Made by a program: the position numbers and the translations under genes
In this document: one piece after another, positions 13,845 through 20,702 of the stretch
How positions within the stretch are numbered: the stretch's first letter is position 1
Layout of the letters: the number at the start of each line of letters is the position of its first letter
Assembly (NCBI GenBank): GCA_964575185.1
Contig: CAZNPW010000033.1
Location: forward strand, 1-34,010
Source of the DNA: CAZNPW01 sp964575185
GTDB taxonomy: Bacteria; Pseudomonadota; Alphaproteobacteria; Rhodobacterales; Rhodobacteraceae
Direction: 5' to 3'
DNA: 34,010 bases
Notes under the pieces: generated by a model
Database searches by the model: none
Told to the model about the DNA's origin: nothing
What the model saw: only the letters and a program-made list of their open reading frames with translations

Positions 13845-14444
13845 ATGTTCACCGGCATCGTCACCGACGTGGGCGAGGTCATCGCCCTGTTTCCCGAAGG
13901 CGACCTGCGCCTGCGCATCGCCACCGCCTACGACGTCTCGCGCATCGACACCGGCGCCTCGATCGCCTGCGCGGGCGTCTGCCTGACCGTGATCGCCACC
14001 GGCTCCGCCCCGCGCGGCTGGTTCGACGTGCAGGCGAGCGGCGAGACGCTGGCGCGGACGACGCTCGGCCGCTGGCGGGTCGGCACGCGGGTGAACCTCG
14101 AACGCGCGCTGCGGGTGGGCGACGAGCTCGGCGGGCACATCGTCTCGGGTCATGTCGACGGGCTGGCGCAGGTCATCGCGACCGCCGCCGAGGGTGACTC
14201 CTTGCGCGTCAGCTTCCGCGCGCCCGACGCGCTGGCGGGGTTCATCGCGGCCAAGGGCTCGGTCGCGCTGAACGGCACCTCGCTGACCGTCAACGGCGTG
14301 CGGGGGGCGGAGTTCGACGTGAACCTGATCCCCCACACCCGCGCCGTCACCACCTGGTCCACGGTCGCCCCGGGCGACCCCGTGAACCTCGAGGTCGACA
14401 CGATGGCCCGCTACGTCGCGCGGCTGCGCGACTGGGGGCGGTGA
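13845..14444 (+). CDS. ribE: Riboflavin synthase alpha chain
   Basis: 199 residues. Riboflavin synthase converts two 6,7-dimethyl-8-ribityllumazine molecules to riboflavin and the pyrimidine precursor in the cytoplasm. The invariant N-terminus MFTGIV fixes the start at 13845. The protein is two lumazine-binding repeats: residues 1-90 with ASIACAGVCLTV, and 95-190 with GGHIVSGHVDG and GSVALNGTSLTVNGV. It starts the riboflavin cluster, followed by a decayed gene and then ribB, ribH and nusB. No FMN riboswitch is apparent in the 112 bp separating it from the divergent kpsS gene. The symbol follows the convention in which ribE is the alpha subunit and ribH the lumazine synthase. Confidence 0.95.
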   Translation: MFTGIVTDVGEVIALFPEGDLRLRIATAYDVSRIDTGASIACAGVCLTVIATGSAPRGWFDVQASGETLARTTLGRWRVGTRVNLERALRVGDELGGHIVSGHVDGLAQVIATAAEGDSLRVSFRAPDALAGFIAAKGSVALNGTSLTVNGVRGAEFDVNLIPHTRAVTTWSTVAPGDPVNLEVDTMARYVARLRDWGR

Positions 14445-14566
14445 GACGCCCTCTCCCCCATCCCTTCTGCGGCAAAGGAGCGCCCGCGCCCGGCCCCGGC
14501 CACTCCAACGGCCCCGCGATGGACGCAGGCGTGGCCTGACGCACCCCTTGCTAGACCGCCGCCCGC

Positions 14567-15035
14567 GACAGGCTCCTGCCCACCCTGCCGATCGAGATCC
14601 TGCGCGGCCGCGTCCGCCGCGCGCAGGGAGCTCGGCCTCGACTACATAACCTGCGCCTCGGTTCGTGCCGCCACCGGGCATGACGTGGTGGCCTTCCTCT
14701 TCTCCTCCAACGCGCTTTGCCGGGCGGCGCTGTCGCCCGGCCTGCCCGCCGACCGGGCGGCGAAGCTCGCGGGGCGGCAGGCTGCCCGCATCGGCCTCGC
14801 CACCCATCCCTGACCCCGGCCGCGATGGTGGGGGGCGCACAGGGGATGCGCGCCGCCACCCACCTCGCCCCCGCCTGGCTCGCGCCCTTCGGCCCAGCCA
14901 GCGGCCCTGCAGGCCGCCCTGCCCTGCCCGCCCGACCGCGCGGTGCTGGTCGGGGACCACGGGATGGAGGCCGCCTGGGTCGCCCCCGGCCGGCTGGCGG
15001 GCTATGTGTCGGCGGACGGGTTCTTCGTCGCCTGA
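14567..15035 (+). pseudogene. Decayed coding sequence between ribE and ribB
   Basis: The 635-bp gap between ribE and ribB contains stretches of protein-like sequence in different frames: LPTLPIEILRGRVRRAQ (from about 14567), then, after a frameshift near 14625, ELGLDYITCASVRAATGHDV continuing as VAFLFSSNALCRAALSPGL to a stop at 14811-14813, and finally DRAVLVGDHGMEAAWVAP with an end at 15033-15035. Codon-position GC bias and amino-acid composition switch frame at these points, which suggests one former gene of about 150 residues broken by at least two frameshifts. I do not recognise the family. Nothing else is seen in the gap; ribB starts 45 bases later. Confidence 0.5.
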
Positions 15036-15079
15036 GCACCCTCTGGCCCTTCCCTTTCCCCCGCGCTACACCCCCGCGC

Positions 15080-16162
15080 ATGACCGACTTCTCCGACGCG
15101 ATCAGCACCACCGAGGACATCATCGAGGATGCCCGCAACGGGCGGATGTTCATCCTCGTCGACCACGAGGACCGCGAGAACGAGGGCGACCTCGTGATCC
15201 CGGCGCAGATGTGCACGCCCGCCGCGATCAACTTCATGGCGACGCACGGGCGGGGGCTGATCTGCCTCGCGCTGCCGGGGGCGCGGATCGACGCGCTGGG
15301 GCTGCCCTTGATGAGCCCCAAGAACTCCAGCCGGCACGAGACCGCCTTCACCCTGTCGATCGAGGCGCGCGAAGGGGTGACGACGGGCATCAGCGCGGCC
15401 GACCGGGCGCTGACGGTCAGCGTGGCGATCGACCCGACGCGGGGCGCGGCCGACATCGCCACGCCCGGCCACATCTTCCCGCTGAAGGCCAAGGACGGCG
15501 GCGTGCTGGTGCGGGCCGGGCATACCGAGGCGGCGGTGGACATCGCCCGGCTGGCCGGGCTGAACCCCTCGGGCGTGATCTGCGAGATCATGAACGACGA
15601 CGGCACGATGGCGCGGCTGCCCGACCTGATCGCCTTCGCCCAGCGCCACGCGCTGCGCGTCGGCACGATCAGCGACCTGATCGCCTACCGGCGCCGGCAC
15701 GACAACCTGGTGAACGAAAAGGCCGTGCGCGCGGTGCATTCCGTGCACGGCGGCGACTGGCTGATGCGCGTCTTCGCCGACGACATCCAGGGGGCCGAGC
15801 ACGTCGTGCTGTCGAAGGGCGACATCACCACACGCGACCCGGTGCTGGTGCGGATCCATGCGCTGAACCCGCTCGAGGACGTGCTGGGGATCGGCGGGGG
15901 CGACCTGCCCCGCGCGATGCGGACCATCGCGGCCGAAGGGCGGGGGGTCGTGGTCCTGCTGCGCGACACCACGATGAAGATGGTCGGCGCGGGCGAGCAT
16001 TCGCCGCAGACGCTGCGGCAATACGGGATCGGCGCGCAGATCCTGTCGGCGCTGGGCCTGTCGCGGATCACGCTCGTCACGAACAGCCGCCAGCCCAGGG
16101 TCGTGGGGCTGGAAGCCTACGGCCTGACCATCACCGGCACCCACGCGATCACGGAGAGCTGA
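15080..16162 (+). CDS. ribB: 3,4-dihydroxy-2-butanone-4-phosphate synthase with degenerate GTP cyclohydrolase II-like domain
   Basis: 360 residues. The N-terminal 205 residues are a complete RibB domain, which converts ribulose 5-phosphate to dihydroxybutanone phosphate and formate: DHEDRENEGDL (28-38), a GLICLALPG segment, RHETAFTLSIEAREGVTTGISAADRA, TPGHIFPLKAKDGGVLVRAGHTEAAVDIARLAGL and CEIMNDDGTM. The C-terminal 150 residues align with GTP cyclohydrolase II but lack its zinc site: where the family has C-x2-GD...RCDC, this protein has VRIHALNPLEDVLGIGGGDL with no cysteine, and the catalytic LRQEGRG motif is replaced. The second domain is therefore probably inactive, a form known in alphaproteobacteria, and a separate ribA is expected elsewhere. 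The start follows a gap of pseudogene sequence; ribH begins 2 bp after the stop. Confidence 0.92.
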   Translation: MTDFSDAISTTEDIIEDARNGRMFILVDHEDRENEGDLVIPAQMCTPAAINFMATHGRGLICLALPGARIDALGLPLMSPKNSSRHETAFTLSIEAREGVTTGISAADRALTVSVAIDPTRGAADIATPGHIFPLKAKDGGVLVRAGHTEAAVDIARLAGLNPSGVICEIMNDDGTMARLPDLIAFAQRHALRVGTISDLIAYRRRHDNLVNEKAVRAVHSVHGGDWLMRVFADDIQGAEHVVLSKGDITTRDPVLVRIHALNPLEDVLGIGGGDLPRAMRTIAAEGRGVVVLLRDTTMKMVGAGEHSPQTLRQYGIGAQILSALGLSRITLVTNSRQPRVVGLEAYGLTITGTHAITES

Positions 16163-16164
16163 CC

Positions 16165-16665
16165 ATGGCCGAGGCCGAGCTCCACCACGCCCTGCCGCTG
16201 CCCGCCTTCGACCGCCCCGTGCGGCTGCTCCTCGTCGTCGCGCCCTACTACCGTGCCATCGCCGACGCCCTGGTCGCGGGGGCCCGCGCCACGGCCGCCC
16301 ACGCGGGGGCCGAGGTCGAGGTGGTGGAGGTCCCCGGCGCGCTGGAAATCCCAACCGCCATCGCCATGGCCGAGCGGCTGGCGAAGTTCGACGGCTACGC
16401 GGCGCTCGGCTGCGTGGTGCGGGGGGAGACCACGCATTACGACACCGTCTGCAACGACTCGAGCCGCGCGCTGAGCCTTCTGGGCCTGCAGGGGGCCTGC
16501 ATCGGCAACGGCATCCTGACGGTGGAGAACCTGGGCCAGGCGGAGGTGCGGGCCGATCCCGCGCGGGGCGACAAGGGCGGCGGGGCGGCGGCGGCGGCGC
16601 TGCATCTCGTGGCGCTGTCGCGCCGCTGGGCGCGCGCGCCGCAGGGCATCGGGTTCCGCCCGTGA
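16165..16665 (+). CDS. ribH: 6,7-dimethyl-8-ribityllumazine synthase
   Basis: 166 residues. RibH condenses dihydroxybutanone phosphate with the ribityl-pyrimidine to give the lumazine substrate of RibE. Visible signature segments: VVAPYYRAIADALVAGA, VPGALEIPTA, GCVVRGETTHYDTVCNDSSRAL (with the catalytic histidine and surrounding residues) and GNGILTVEN. It lies 2 bp after ribB and overlaps nusB by GTGA, so ribB-ribH-nusB is one operon. The N-terminus is about ten residues longer than the minimal enzyme. Confidence 0.95.
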   Translation: MAEAELHHALPLPAFDRPVRLLLVVAPYYRAIADALVAGARATAAHAGAEVEVVEVPGALEIPTAIAMAERLAKFDGYAALGCVVRGETTHYDTVCNDSSRALSLLGLQGACIGNGILTVENLGQAEVRADPARGDKGGGAAAAALHLVALSRRWARAPQGIGFRP

Positions 16666-17123
16666 AGCCGGACAAGCGCCAGATGCGGTCGGCCGCGCGG
16701 CTTTACGCCGTGCAGGCGCTGTTCCAGATGGAAAGCTCGGGCCAGACGGTCGAGGGCGTCGCGGCCGAGTTCGAGACCCACCGCTTCGGCGCGACCTACG
16801 AGGAAGGCGCCTTCGCCGAAGGCGACGCGGGCCATTTCCGCAAGGTGGTGGGCGATGCCGTGAACTGGCAGGCGAAAATCGACCGGATGACCGACCGCGC
16901 GCTGGTCGCGGCCTGGCCCATCGACCGGATCGACCCGGTGCTGCGCGCGCTGTTCCGCGCCTGCGGGGCGGAGCTCGTGGCCGCCGACACCCCGCCGAGG
17001 GTCGCGATCACCGAATACGTCGATGTCGCCAAGGCCTTCTTCCCCGACGGGCGCGAGCCGAAGTTCGTCAACGCCGTGCTCGACCACATGGCGCGCGAGG
17101 CGCGGCCCGAGGCCTTTGCCTGA
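16662..17123 (+). CDS. nusB: Transcription antitermination factor NusB
   Basis: 153 residues with a GTG start at 16662 overlapping the ribH stop. NusB binds boxA RNA with NusE (S10) and supports antitermination at rRNA operons. All-helical; RSAARLYAVQALFQME at the N-terminus is the family hallmark, and WPIDRIDPVLRALFRACGAELVA with PPRVAITEYVDVAKAFFPDGREPKFVNAVLDHMAR closes the domain. The ribH-nusB linkage is conserved across many bacteria. Confidence 0.95.
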   Translation: MKPDKRQMRSAARLYAVQALFQMESSGQTVEGVAAEFETHRFGATYEEGAFAEGDAGHFRKVVGDAVNWQAKIDRMTDRALVAAWPIDRIDPVLRALFRACGAELVAADTPPRVAITEYVDVAKAFFPDGREPKFVNAVLDHMAREARPEAFA

Positions 17124-17167
17124 GCCGTTAACCGCGGCTTCACGCGCGCCGTGGCATCACGCGGGTC

Positions 17168-17557
17168 ATGCGGTGGATATGCGTCCCGATCCTGCTTGCG
17201 GCCTGCGGCGTGCCCGACCGGGTGGCGCCCGCCTTCACCGCATACGACTGGCGGCTCGCGGCGATCGACGGCGTGGCCTTCCCCGCCACCGCCACCCTGG
17301 ACATCCGCCCGACCGGCCTCGTGCTCGGCCGCACCCCGTGCAACCGCTTTGCCGGCACGCTGACGCGCTGGCCGCCGGGGTGGGAGTTCGGGCCGCTCCG
17401 CCTGCGTGACGCGCCCTGCCCGCAGGGCAACGCCGAGGCCGCCTTCATCGCCGCGCTGACCCGGGCGACACGGGCCGAGGTCACGGGAACGATGCTGGAA
17501 CTCCGCGGCCCGGGCGGTCTGGTGTTGCAATTCCGCCGCAGTTTTCCGCCCGGCTGA
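17168..17557 (+). CDS. META (HslJ-like) domain lipoprotein
   Basis: 129 residues. A short hydrophobic signal ends in the lipobox LLAAC (cysteine about residue 13), so it should be a lipid-anchored envelope protein. The rest is a META domain: YDWRLAAIDGVAFPATATLDIRPTGLVLGRTPCNRFAGTLTRWPPGWEFGPLRLRDAPCP, with the family's CN-x-F motif where substrate-independent core strands meet, and a final beta strand LVLQFRRSF. META/HslJ proteins are linked to envelope stress and novobiocin or heat response in E. coli, but the molecular function is unknown. It follows nusB by 44 bp and may be co-transcribed. Confidence 0.8.
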   Translation: MRWICVPILLAACGVPDRVAPAFTAYDWRLAAIDGVAFPATATLDIRPTGLVLGRTPCNRFAGTLTRWPPGWEFGPLRLRDAPCPQGNAEAAFIAALTRATRAEVTGTMLELRGPGGLVLQFRRSFPPG

Positions 17558-17651
17558 AAGGCCAGGAACATGGCCCCGGAAGCCCCGTTCTCTGCCCATG
17601 CCGCGGGCGGGCGACGACATGGCCCGGCCGGCCACATGGAAAGGACTGCTC

Positions 17652-18479
17652 ATGACGAAAACCCTTGCTCTCGCCGGGGCCGGCTGGCTCGCGCTCGCGG
17701 CGGGCGGCGCCTTCGCGCAGACGACGATCACCGGCATCGACGACCTGAACGACCGGCTCGACGACATCCGCGAGCTTGCCGACGACGACATCGCCGAGGC
17801 CAACGATGACCTGCGCTTCGGCAACCCCGACGCCCAGCAGGGCTTCTCGGGCTCGGCCTCGCTGTCCTACGCGGGCCAGACGGGCAACAACGAATCGCAG
17901 GAACTCAGCGTCGGGGCGCGGCTGCGCTACGCTGCGGGCCCGTGGGTCCAGACGCTCGGCTTCGCCATCGACTTCGCCGAGGACGGAGATGCCAAGACGA
18001 AGGAAGACACGCTGGTCGTCTACGACGCGAACTACTACTTCAACGACCGCTTCTACGCCTTCATCCTGGGCCGTGCGGTGACCGACGGGCTGGCCGACAC
18101 GGCGGGCGACATCCGCACCGACGCCTTCCTGGGGGTCGGTCCGGGCTATCGGATCATCAACACCGAAGATGTCGCCTGGCGCGTGCAGGCGGGTGCCGGG
18201 ATCAGCTACCTGAAGAACGGCATCAATGAAAGCGAGACCGACGCGGGGGCCATCGCAAGCTCGCGCTTCTACTACCGCTTCACGCCGACCGTCTTCATGA
18301 CGAACGACACCGACGTGCTGAACTCGAGCGGCACGCTGCGGGTGAACAACGACCTCGGCGTCAGCTTCCAGGCGACCGACGCGCTGACCGCGCGGATCAG
18401 CTACCTGACCGACTACAACGAGGCGCGCGACATCCGTTCGGACAACCGTCTGGGCGTGTCCATCGTCTACGGGTTCTGA
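17652..18479 (+). CDS. DUF481-type outer-membrane beta-barrel protein
   Basis: 275 residues from the ATG at 17652, chosen because AAAGGA precedes it and it yields a clean signal peptide (about 1-22, ending GGAFAQ). The region 25-60 is a short acidic, predicted coiled segment (DDLNDRLDDIRELADDDIAEANDDL). The remainder, from GFSGSASLSYAGQTGNNESQELSVGARLRYAAG to a terminal aromatic SIVYGF, is an alternating beta-strand pattern ending in phenylalanine, the outer-membrane-assembly signal. This is the DUF481 (YdiY-like) family; function is unknown, often acid- or salt-related. A strong hairpin terminator follows the stop. Confidence 0.85.
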   Translation: MTKTLALAGAGWLALAAGGAFAQTTITGIDDLNDRLDDIRELADDDIAEANDDLRFGNPDAQQGFSGSASLSYAGQTGNNESQELSVGARLRYAAGPWVQTLGFAIDFAEDGDAKTKEDTLVVYDANYYFNDRFYAFILGRAVTDGLADTAGDIRTDAFLGVGPGYRIINTEDVAWRVQAGAGISYLKNGINESETDAGAIASSRFYYRFTPTVFMTNDTDVLNSSGTLRVNNDLGVSFQATDALTARISYLTDYNEARDIRSDNRLGVSIVYGF

Positions 18480-18511
18480 CCCCTCGCCAGGACCACGGGA
18501 CGTATCGGCGG

Positions 18512-18537
18512 AAGGGGGGCGGGGACTCGCCCCCCTT
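18512..18537 (+). terminator. Rho-independent terminator after the DUF481 gene
   Basis: A perfect 10-bp stem (18512-18521 and 18528-18537, arm AAGGGGGGCG) with loop GGGACT is followed by TCT. It lies 32 bases after the stop codon. Confidence 0.8.
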
Positions 18538-18602
18538 TCTGCATCGGGGAAGGCCGGGCGGCGGGCCCGCAGCGACCGTGGGGGCGTGAAGTTTCCCGAG
18601 AG

Positions 18603-18647
18603 CCTGACGTGTCAGGTGGGGACCAGATACCGGGACCAGGATCCCGG
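18603..18647. repeat. Short palindromes in the convergent intergenic gap
   Basis: CCTGACGTGTCAGG (18603-18616) is a near-perfect palindrome with a 2-base centre, and CCGGGA...TCCCGG (18630-18635 and 18642-18647) forms a second hairpin. Between convergent genes they are most simply terminators or stabilising hairpins for the minus-strand methyltransferase transcript; a protein-binding site is possible. The rest of the gap 18538-18759 shows nothing recognisable. Confidence 0.35.
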
Positions 18648-18759
18648 CAGAGCCAGCCCCCTCAGGAGTGATTATCGGCCACTGGAAAAATGGCCCCACA
18701 CGCGAAGAGCAGCACCCGCCATGGGCAGAGGTAGGCCCCCGGGCCGCCGCCCGCAAGGG

Positions 18760-19497
18760 CTACCGGCCCGCGACATCCAGCAGGCGCGTGCGCTTCTTCA
18801 GCCAGATGCACAGGACCTCGACCGCCGCCACCGCGGCCATCGCGGCGTGCAGCCAGCCCATCGGCTCGACTTCCGCCCAGTTCTGCGCGACGGTGATGAG
18901 GTACAGGACGACGACCGCGCCGAAGACGCTGGCGTGTTCGCGCCGGACCACCGTGCGCCAGGAAAACGGCATGTCCGGTGGCACCCAGCCGCGCAGCCGG
19001 GGGATGAAGGCCGGCGTCCGCGCGGCCCAGACGGTGTAGTCGGCCCCGAAGCTGTCGGTCAGGAACCGCTCCTCGGCGGCGATGATCCGCTCGTAGTAGG
19101 GGATCAGCACGAGCACGAAGACCAGCGCCAGCACCAGGCTCTGCGCATAGAGGACGACGCCCAGATACATCACGCAGTTGAACAGATACAGCGGGTTGCG
19201 CACCACGGAATAGACCCCGGTGGTGTTCAGCCGGGCCGCCTTCTGCCCCGCCGTGTTGCGCCCCGAGGTGCCCGCGGGCACGAAGCCCACGGTCAGGATG
19301 CGGCCCGCCTGGCCCAGCACCACCAGCGCCACCGCGATAAACTCGAAGGTCCCGCCCAGGGTCTCGCCCACCATGGCCTCGACCGGCTCGCCCTGCATCC
19401 CGGCCCAGACCAGGGCCGGCACGAAGGCCAGCAGCACGTAGCTCCGCCAGCGGAACAGGGTGGCACCCGACTGGGCCATGTGGTCGCGGATCAGCAT
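18760..19497 (-). CDS. Integral-membrane methyltransferase of the ICMT/PEMT-like family
   Basis: 245 residues with about five membrane segments (roughly 15-35, 50-70, 105-135, 185-205 and 215-235). The core GVYSVVRNPLYLFNCVMYLGVVL contains the RNPLY motif of isoprenylcysteine-carboxyl-methyltransferase-like enzymes, followed by the YY-x(2)-I-x-AEE-x-FL motif (IPYYERIIAAEERFLTDSFGADY), which together bind S-adenosylmethionine and position the head group. The bacterial substrate is unknown; candidates are lipids or small molecules. Transcribed away from mmcB; the stop falls 280 bp from the DUF481 gene. No operon partner is seen. Confidence 0.8.
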   Translation of the reverse strand: MLIRDHMAQSGATLFRWRSYVLLAFVPALVWAGMQGEPVEAMVGETLGGTFEFIAVALVVLGQAGRILTVGFVPAGTSGRNTAGQKAARLNTTGVYSVVRNPLYLFNCVMYLGVVLYAQSLVLALVFVLVLIPYYERIIAAEERFLTDSFGADYTVWAARTPAFIPRLRGWVPPDMPFSWRTVVRREHASVFGAVVVLYLITVAQNWAEVEPMGWLHAAMAAVAAVEVLCIWLKKRTRLLDVAGR

Positions 19498-19602
19498 CTG
19501 TCCCCCTGGGCGTGACGTTCGGGGAAGGGCTCCCCCGATCGCCGTGCCGGGTCAATGCGTCGCGTCGCAGCGCCCCGCCGATTTCGCGCCCGCTTGCACG
19601 GC

Positions 19603-19617
19603 GTTCACATTTCGTTC
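19603..19617 (+). promoter_or_regulatory. SOS (LexA) box upstream of mmcB
   Basis: GTTC-ACATTTC-GTTC, an exact match to the alphaproteobacterial LexA consensus GTTC-N7-GTTC, ends 11 bases before the mmcB start codon at 19629. It predicts LexA repression and DNA-damage induction of mmcB. Confidence 0.85.
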
Positions 19618-19628
19618 ATGCTCTGCGC

Positions 19629-20090
19629 ATGAACGCCGACCCGCAGCTTCCCGCCCTGCCCGGCCAGCGCCTGCAGCGCGGGGTGATGCGCGCGCTGCGC
19701 GCGCTCGATTTCGCCTGCGTGGACGAGCTGGTTCCGGCCCCGGGCCTGCGCGTCGACGTGCTGGCGCTGGGGCCGCGGGGCGAGGTCTGGATCGTCGAAT
19801 GCAAGTCGGGACTGGCCGACTTCCGCAGCGACCGCAAGTGGCAGGGCTACCTCGAATGGTGCGACCGCTTCTTCTGGGCGGTCGATGCCGATTTCCCGGC
19901 CGGGATCCTGCCCGACGGCACCGGCCTGATCCTGGCCGACGCCTTCGACGGCGAGGTGCAGCGGATGGGGCCGGAAACCCCGCTCGCGCCCGCCCGGCGC
20001 AAGCTGATGGTGCAGAGGTTCGCCCGCCACGCCGCCAGCCGCCTGCAGGCGCTGCGCGACCCCGGCTTCAGCGCCGTCCCCTGGGTCTAG
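19629..20090 (+). CDS. mmcB: MmcB family DNA repair protein
   Basis: 153 residues. MmcB is a small alphaproteobacterial SOS protein related to PD-(D/E)XK nucleases and implicated in mitomycin-C tolerance in Caulobacter. The nuclease-fold core is visible: RVDVLALGPRGEVWIVECKSGLADFRSDRKWQGYLEWCDRFFWAVD, with D followed by the E-x-K (VECKSG) motif, and then a terminal helix with RRKLMVQRFARHAASR. The start at 19629 is chosen because it lies just downstream of a perfect GTTC-N7-GTTC box. The 3' end overlaps the convergent small gene by 23 bp. Confidence 0.92.
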   Translation: MNADPQLPALPGQRLQRGVMRALRALDFACVDELVPAPGLRVDVLALGPRGEVWIVECKSGLADFRSDRKWQGYLEWCDRFFWAVDADFPAGILPDGTGLILADAFDGEVQRMGPETPLAPARRKLMVQRFARHAASRLQALRDPGFSAVPWV

Positions 20091-20268
20091 CCATGCCCTG
20101 CGCCGCCTCGGCCGCCGCGCGCAGCTCCTCGGCGATGGCCAGCGCCTCTTCGGGGTCGAAGTCGAGCGGCACGTCGGCCCCGTCGTCGGCGATGACGTGG
20201 ATGCGCACCATGCCGCGGTCGGTCGGCCCGATCCGCAGCTCGCCCCCCACGTCCTCATCCTTGCCCAT
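20068..20268 (-). CDS. Small acidic conserved protein (DUF6324-like)
   Basis: 66 residues, ATG at 20268. The sequence has a beta-hairpin front (GGELRIGPTDRGMVRIHVIADDGADVPLDFDPEEALAIAEELRAAAE) with an acidic helix at the end. It resembles a small Rhodobacterales protein family (recalled as DUF6324) found next to tRNA or mmcB genes; the name is from memory and the function is unknown. It overlaps the 3' end of mmcB by 23 bp in convergent orientation. Confidence 0.6.
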   Translation of the reverse strand: MGKDEDVGGELRIGPTDRGMVRIHVIADDGADVPLDFDPEEALAIAEELRAAAEAAQGMARPRGRR

Positions 20269-20346
20269 GCGCGCCTGCTAGCCCGCCCGCGCCGCGCAGG
20301 CAACCCTTGCAATCGCCCCCCCGCGGCGCTATCCCGCCCCTCGCGT

Positions 20347-20423
20347 GCAGCCTTAGCTCAGTTGGTTAGAGCACCAGATTGTGGATCTGGGGGTCCCCCG
20401 TTCGAGCCGGGGAGGCTGTACCA
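20347..20423 (+). tRNA. tRNA-His (anticodon GTG)
   Basis: 77 nt including encoded CCA. The acceptor arm pairs GCAGCCT with AGGCTGT, the D arm is GCTC...GAGC, the anticodon stem is CCAGA/TCTGG with loop TTGTGGA, and the T arm is CCCCG-TTCGAGC-CGGGG. Reading the acceptor this way leaves T, not G, at position -1 and A at the discriminator position 73. Canonical bacterial tRNA-His has G-1 and C73; loss of G-1 with A73 is a documented alphaproteobacterial trait that co-evolved with histidyl-tRNA synthetase. Base pair 1-72 is a G-U wobble. Confidence 0.95.
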
Positions 20424-20702
20424 CTCCACCCGCCAGCGCCGGACGTCCTTCGCCGCGACCATCGCGCGCGTCGCCGCATCGAAGGCCGCGAAGTGCGGGG
20501 TGGCCAGGTGCAGGTCGAAGGCGGCGGCGTCGGTGTAGATTTCGTGCAGGAATACGGCGTCCCTGCCGTCCTCGGGCACCAATACGTCAAAGCGCAGGCA
20601 GCCCGGCTCCGCGAACGAGGCCGCGGCGTTCGCCCGCACCAGCGGCAGGAACCGCGTGGCGGTGCCCGGGTGCAGGCGGAACGCGACCGTCAGCCCGAAC
20701 AT
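20358..20702 (-). CDS. Antibiotic-biosynthesis-monooxygenase (ABM) domain protein overlapping tRNA-His antisense
   Basis: 114 residues. The ABM ferredoxin-like fold is clear in residues 1-95: TVAFRLHPGTATRFLPLVRANAAASFAEPGCLRFDVLVP and AVFLHEIYTDAAAFDLHLATPHFAAFDAATRAMV. These small proteins act as cofactor-free monooxygenases or as isomerase/mutarotase-like helpers in sugar or aromatic pathways. ATG at 20702 overlaps the stop of the FAH gene (TGATG). The natural end of the domain is near VEWYSL; the last 20 or so residues are read antisense through tRNA-His to a stop in its D arm. The original stop was probably lost when the operon came to abut the tRNA. It is the last gene of the sugar-acid operon. 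Confidence 0.8.
   Translation of the reverse strand: MFGLTVAFRLHPGTATRFLPLVRANAAASFAEPGCLRFDVLVPEDGRDAVFLHEIYTDAAAFDLHLATPHFAAFDAATRAMVAAKDVRRWRVEWYSLPGSNGGPPDPQSGALTN

Noticed and set aside
12599..14197. Long plus-strand open frame (532 codons) across kpsS and ribE
   Set aside because: Shadow of kpsS and an off-frame reading of ribE; no recognisable protein sequence.
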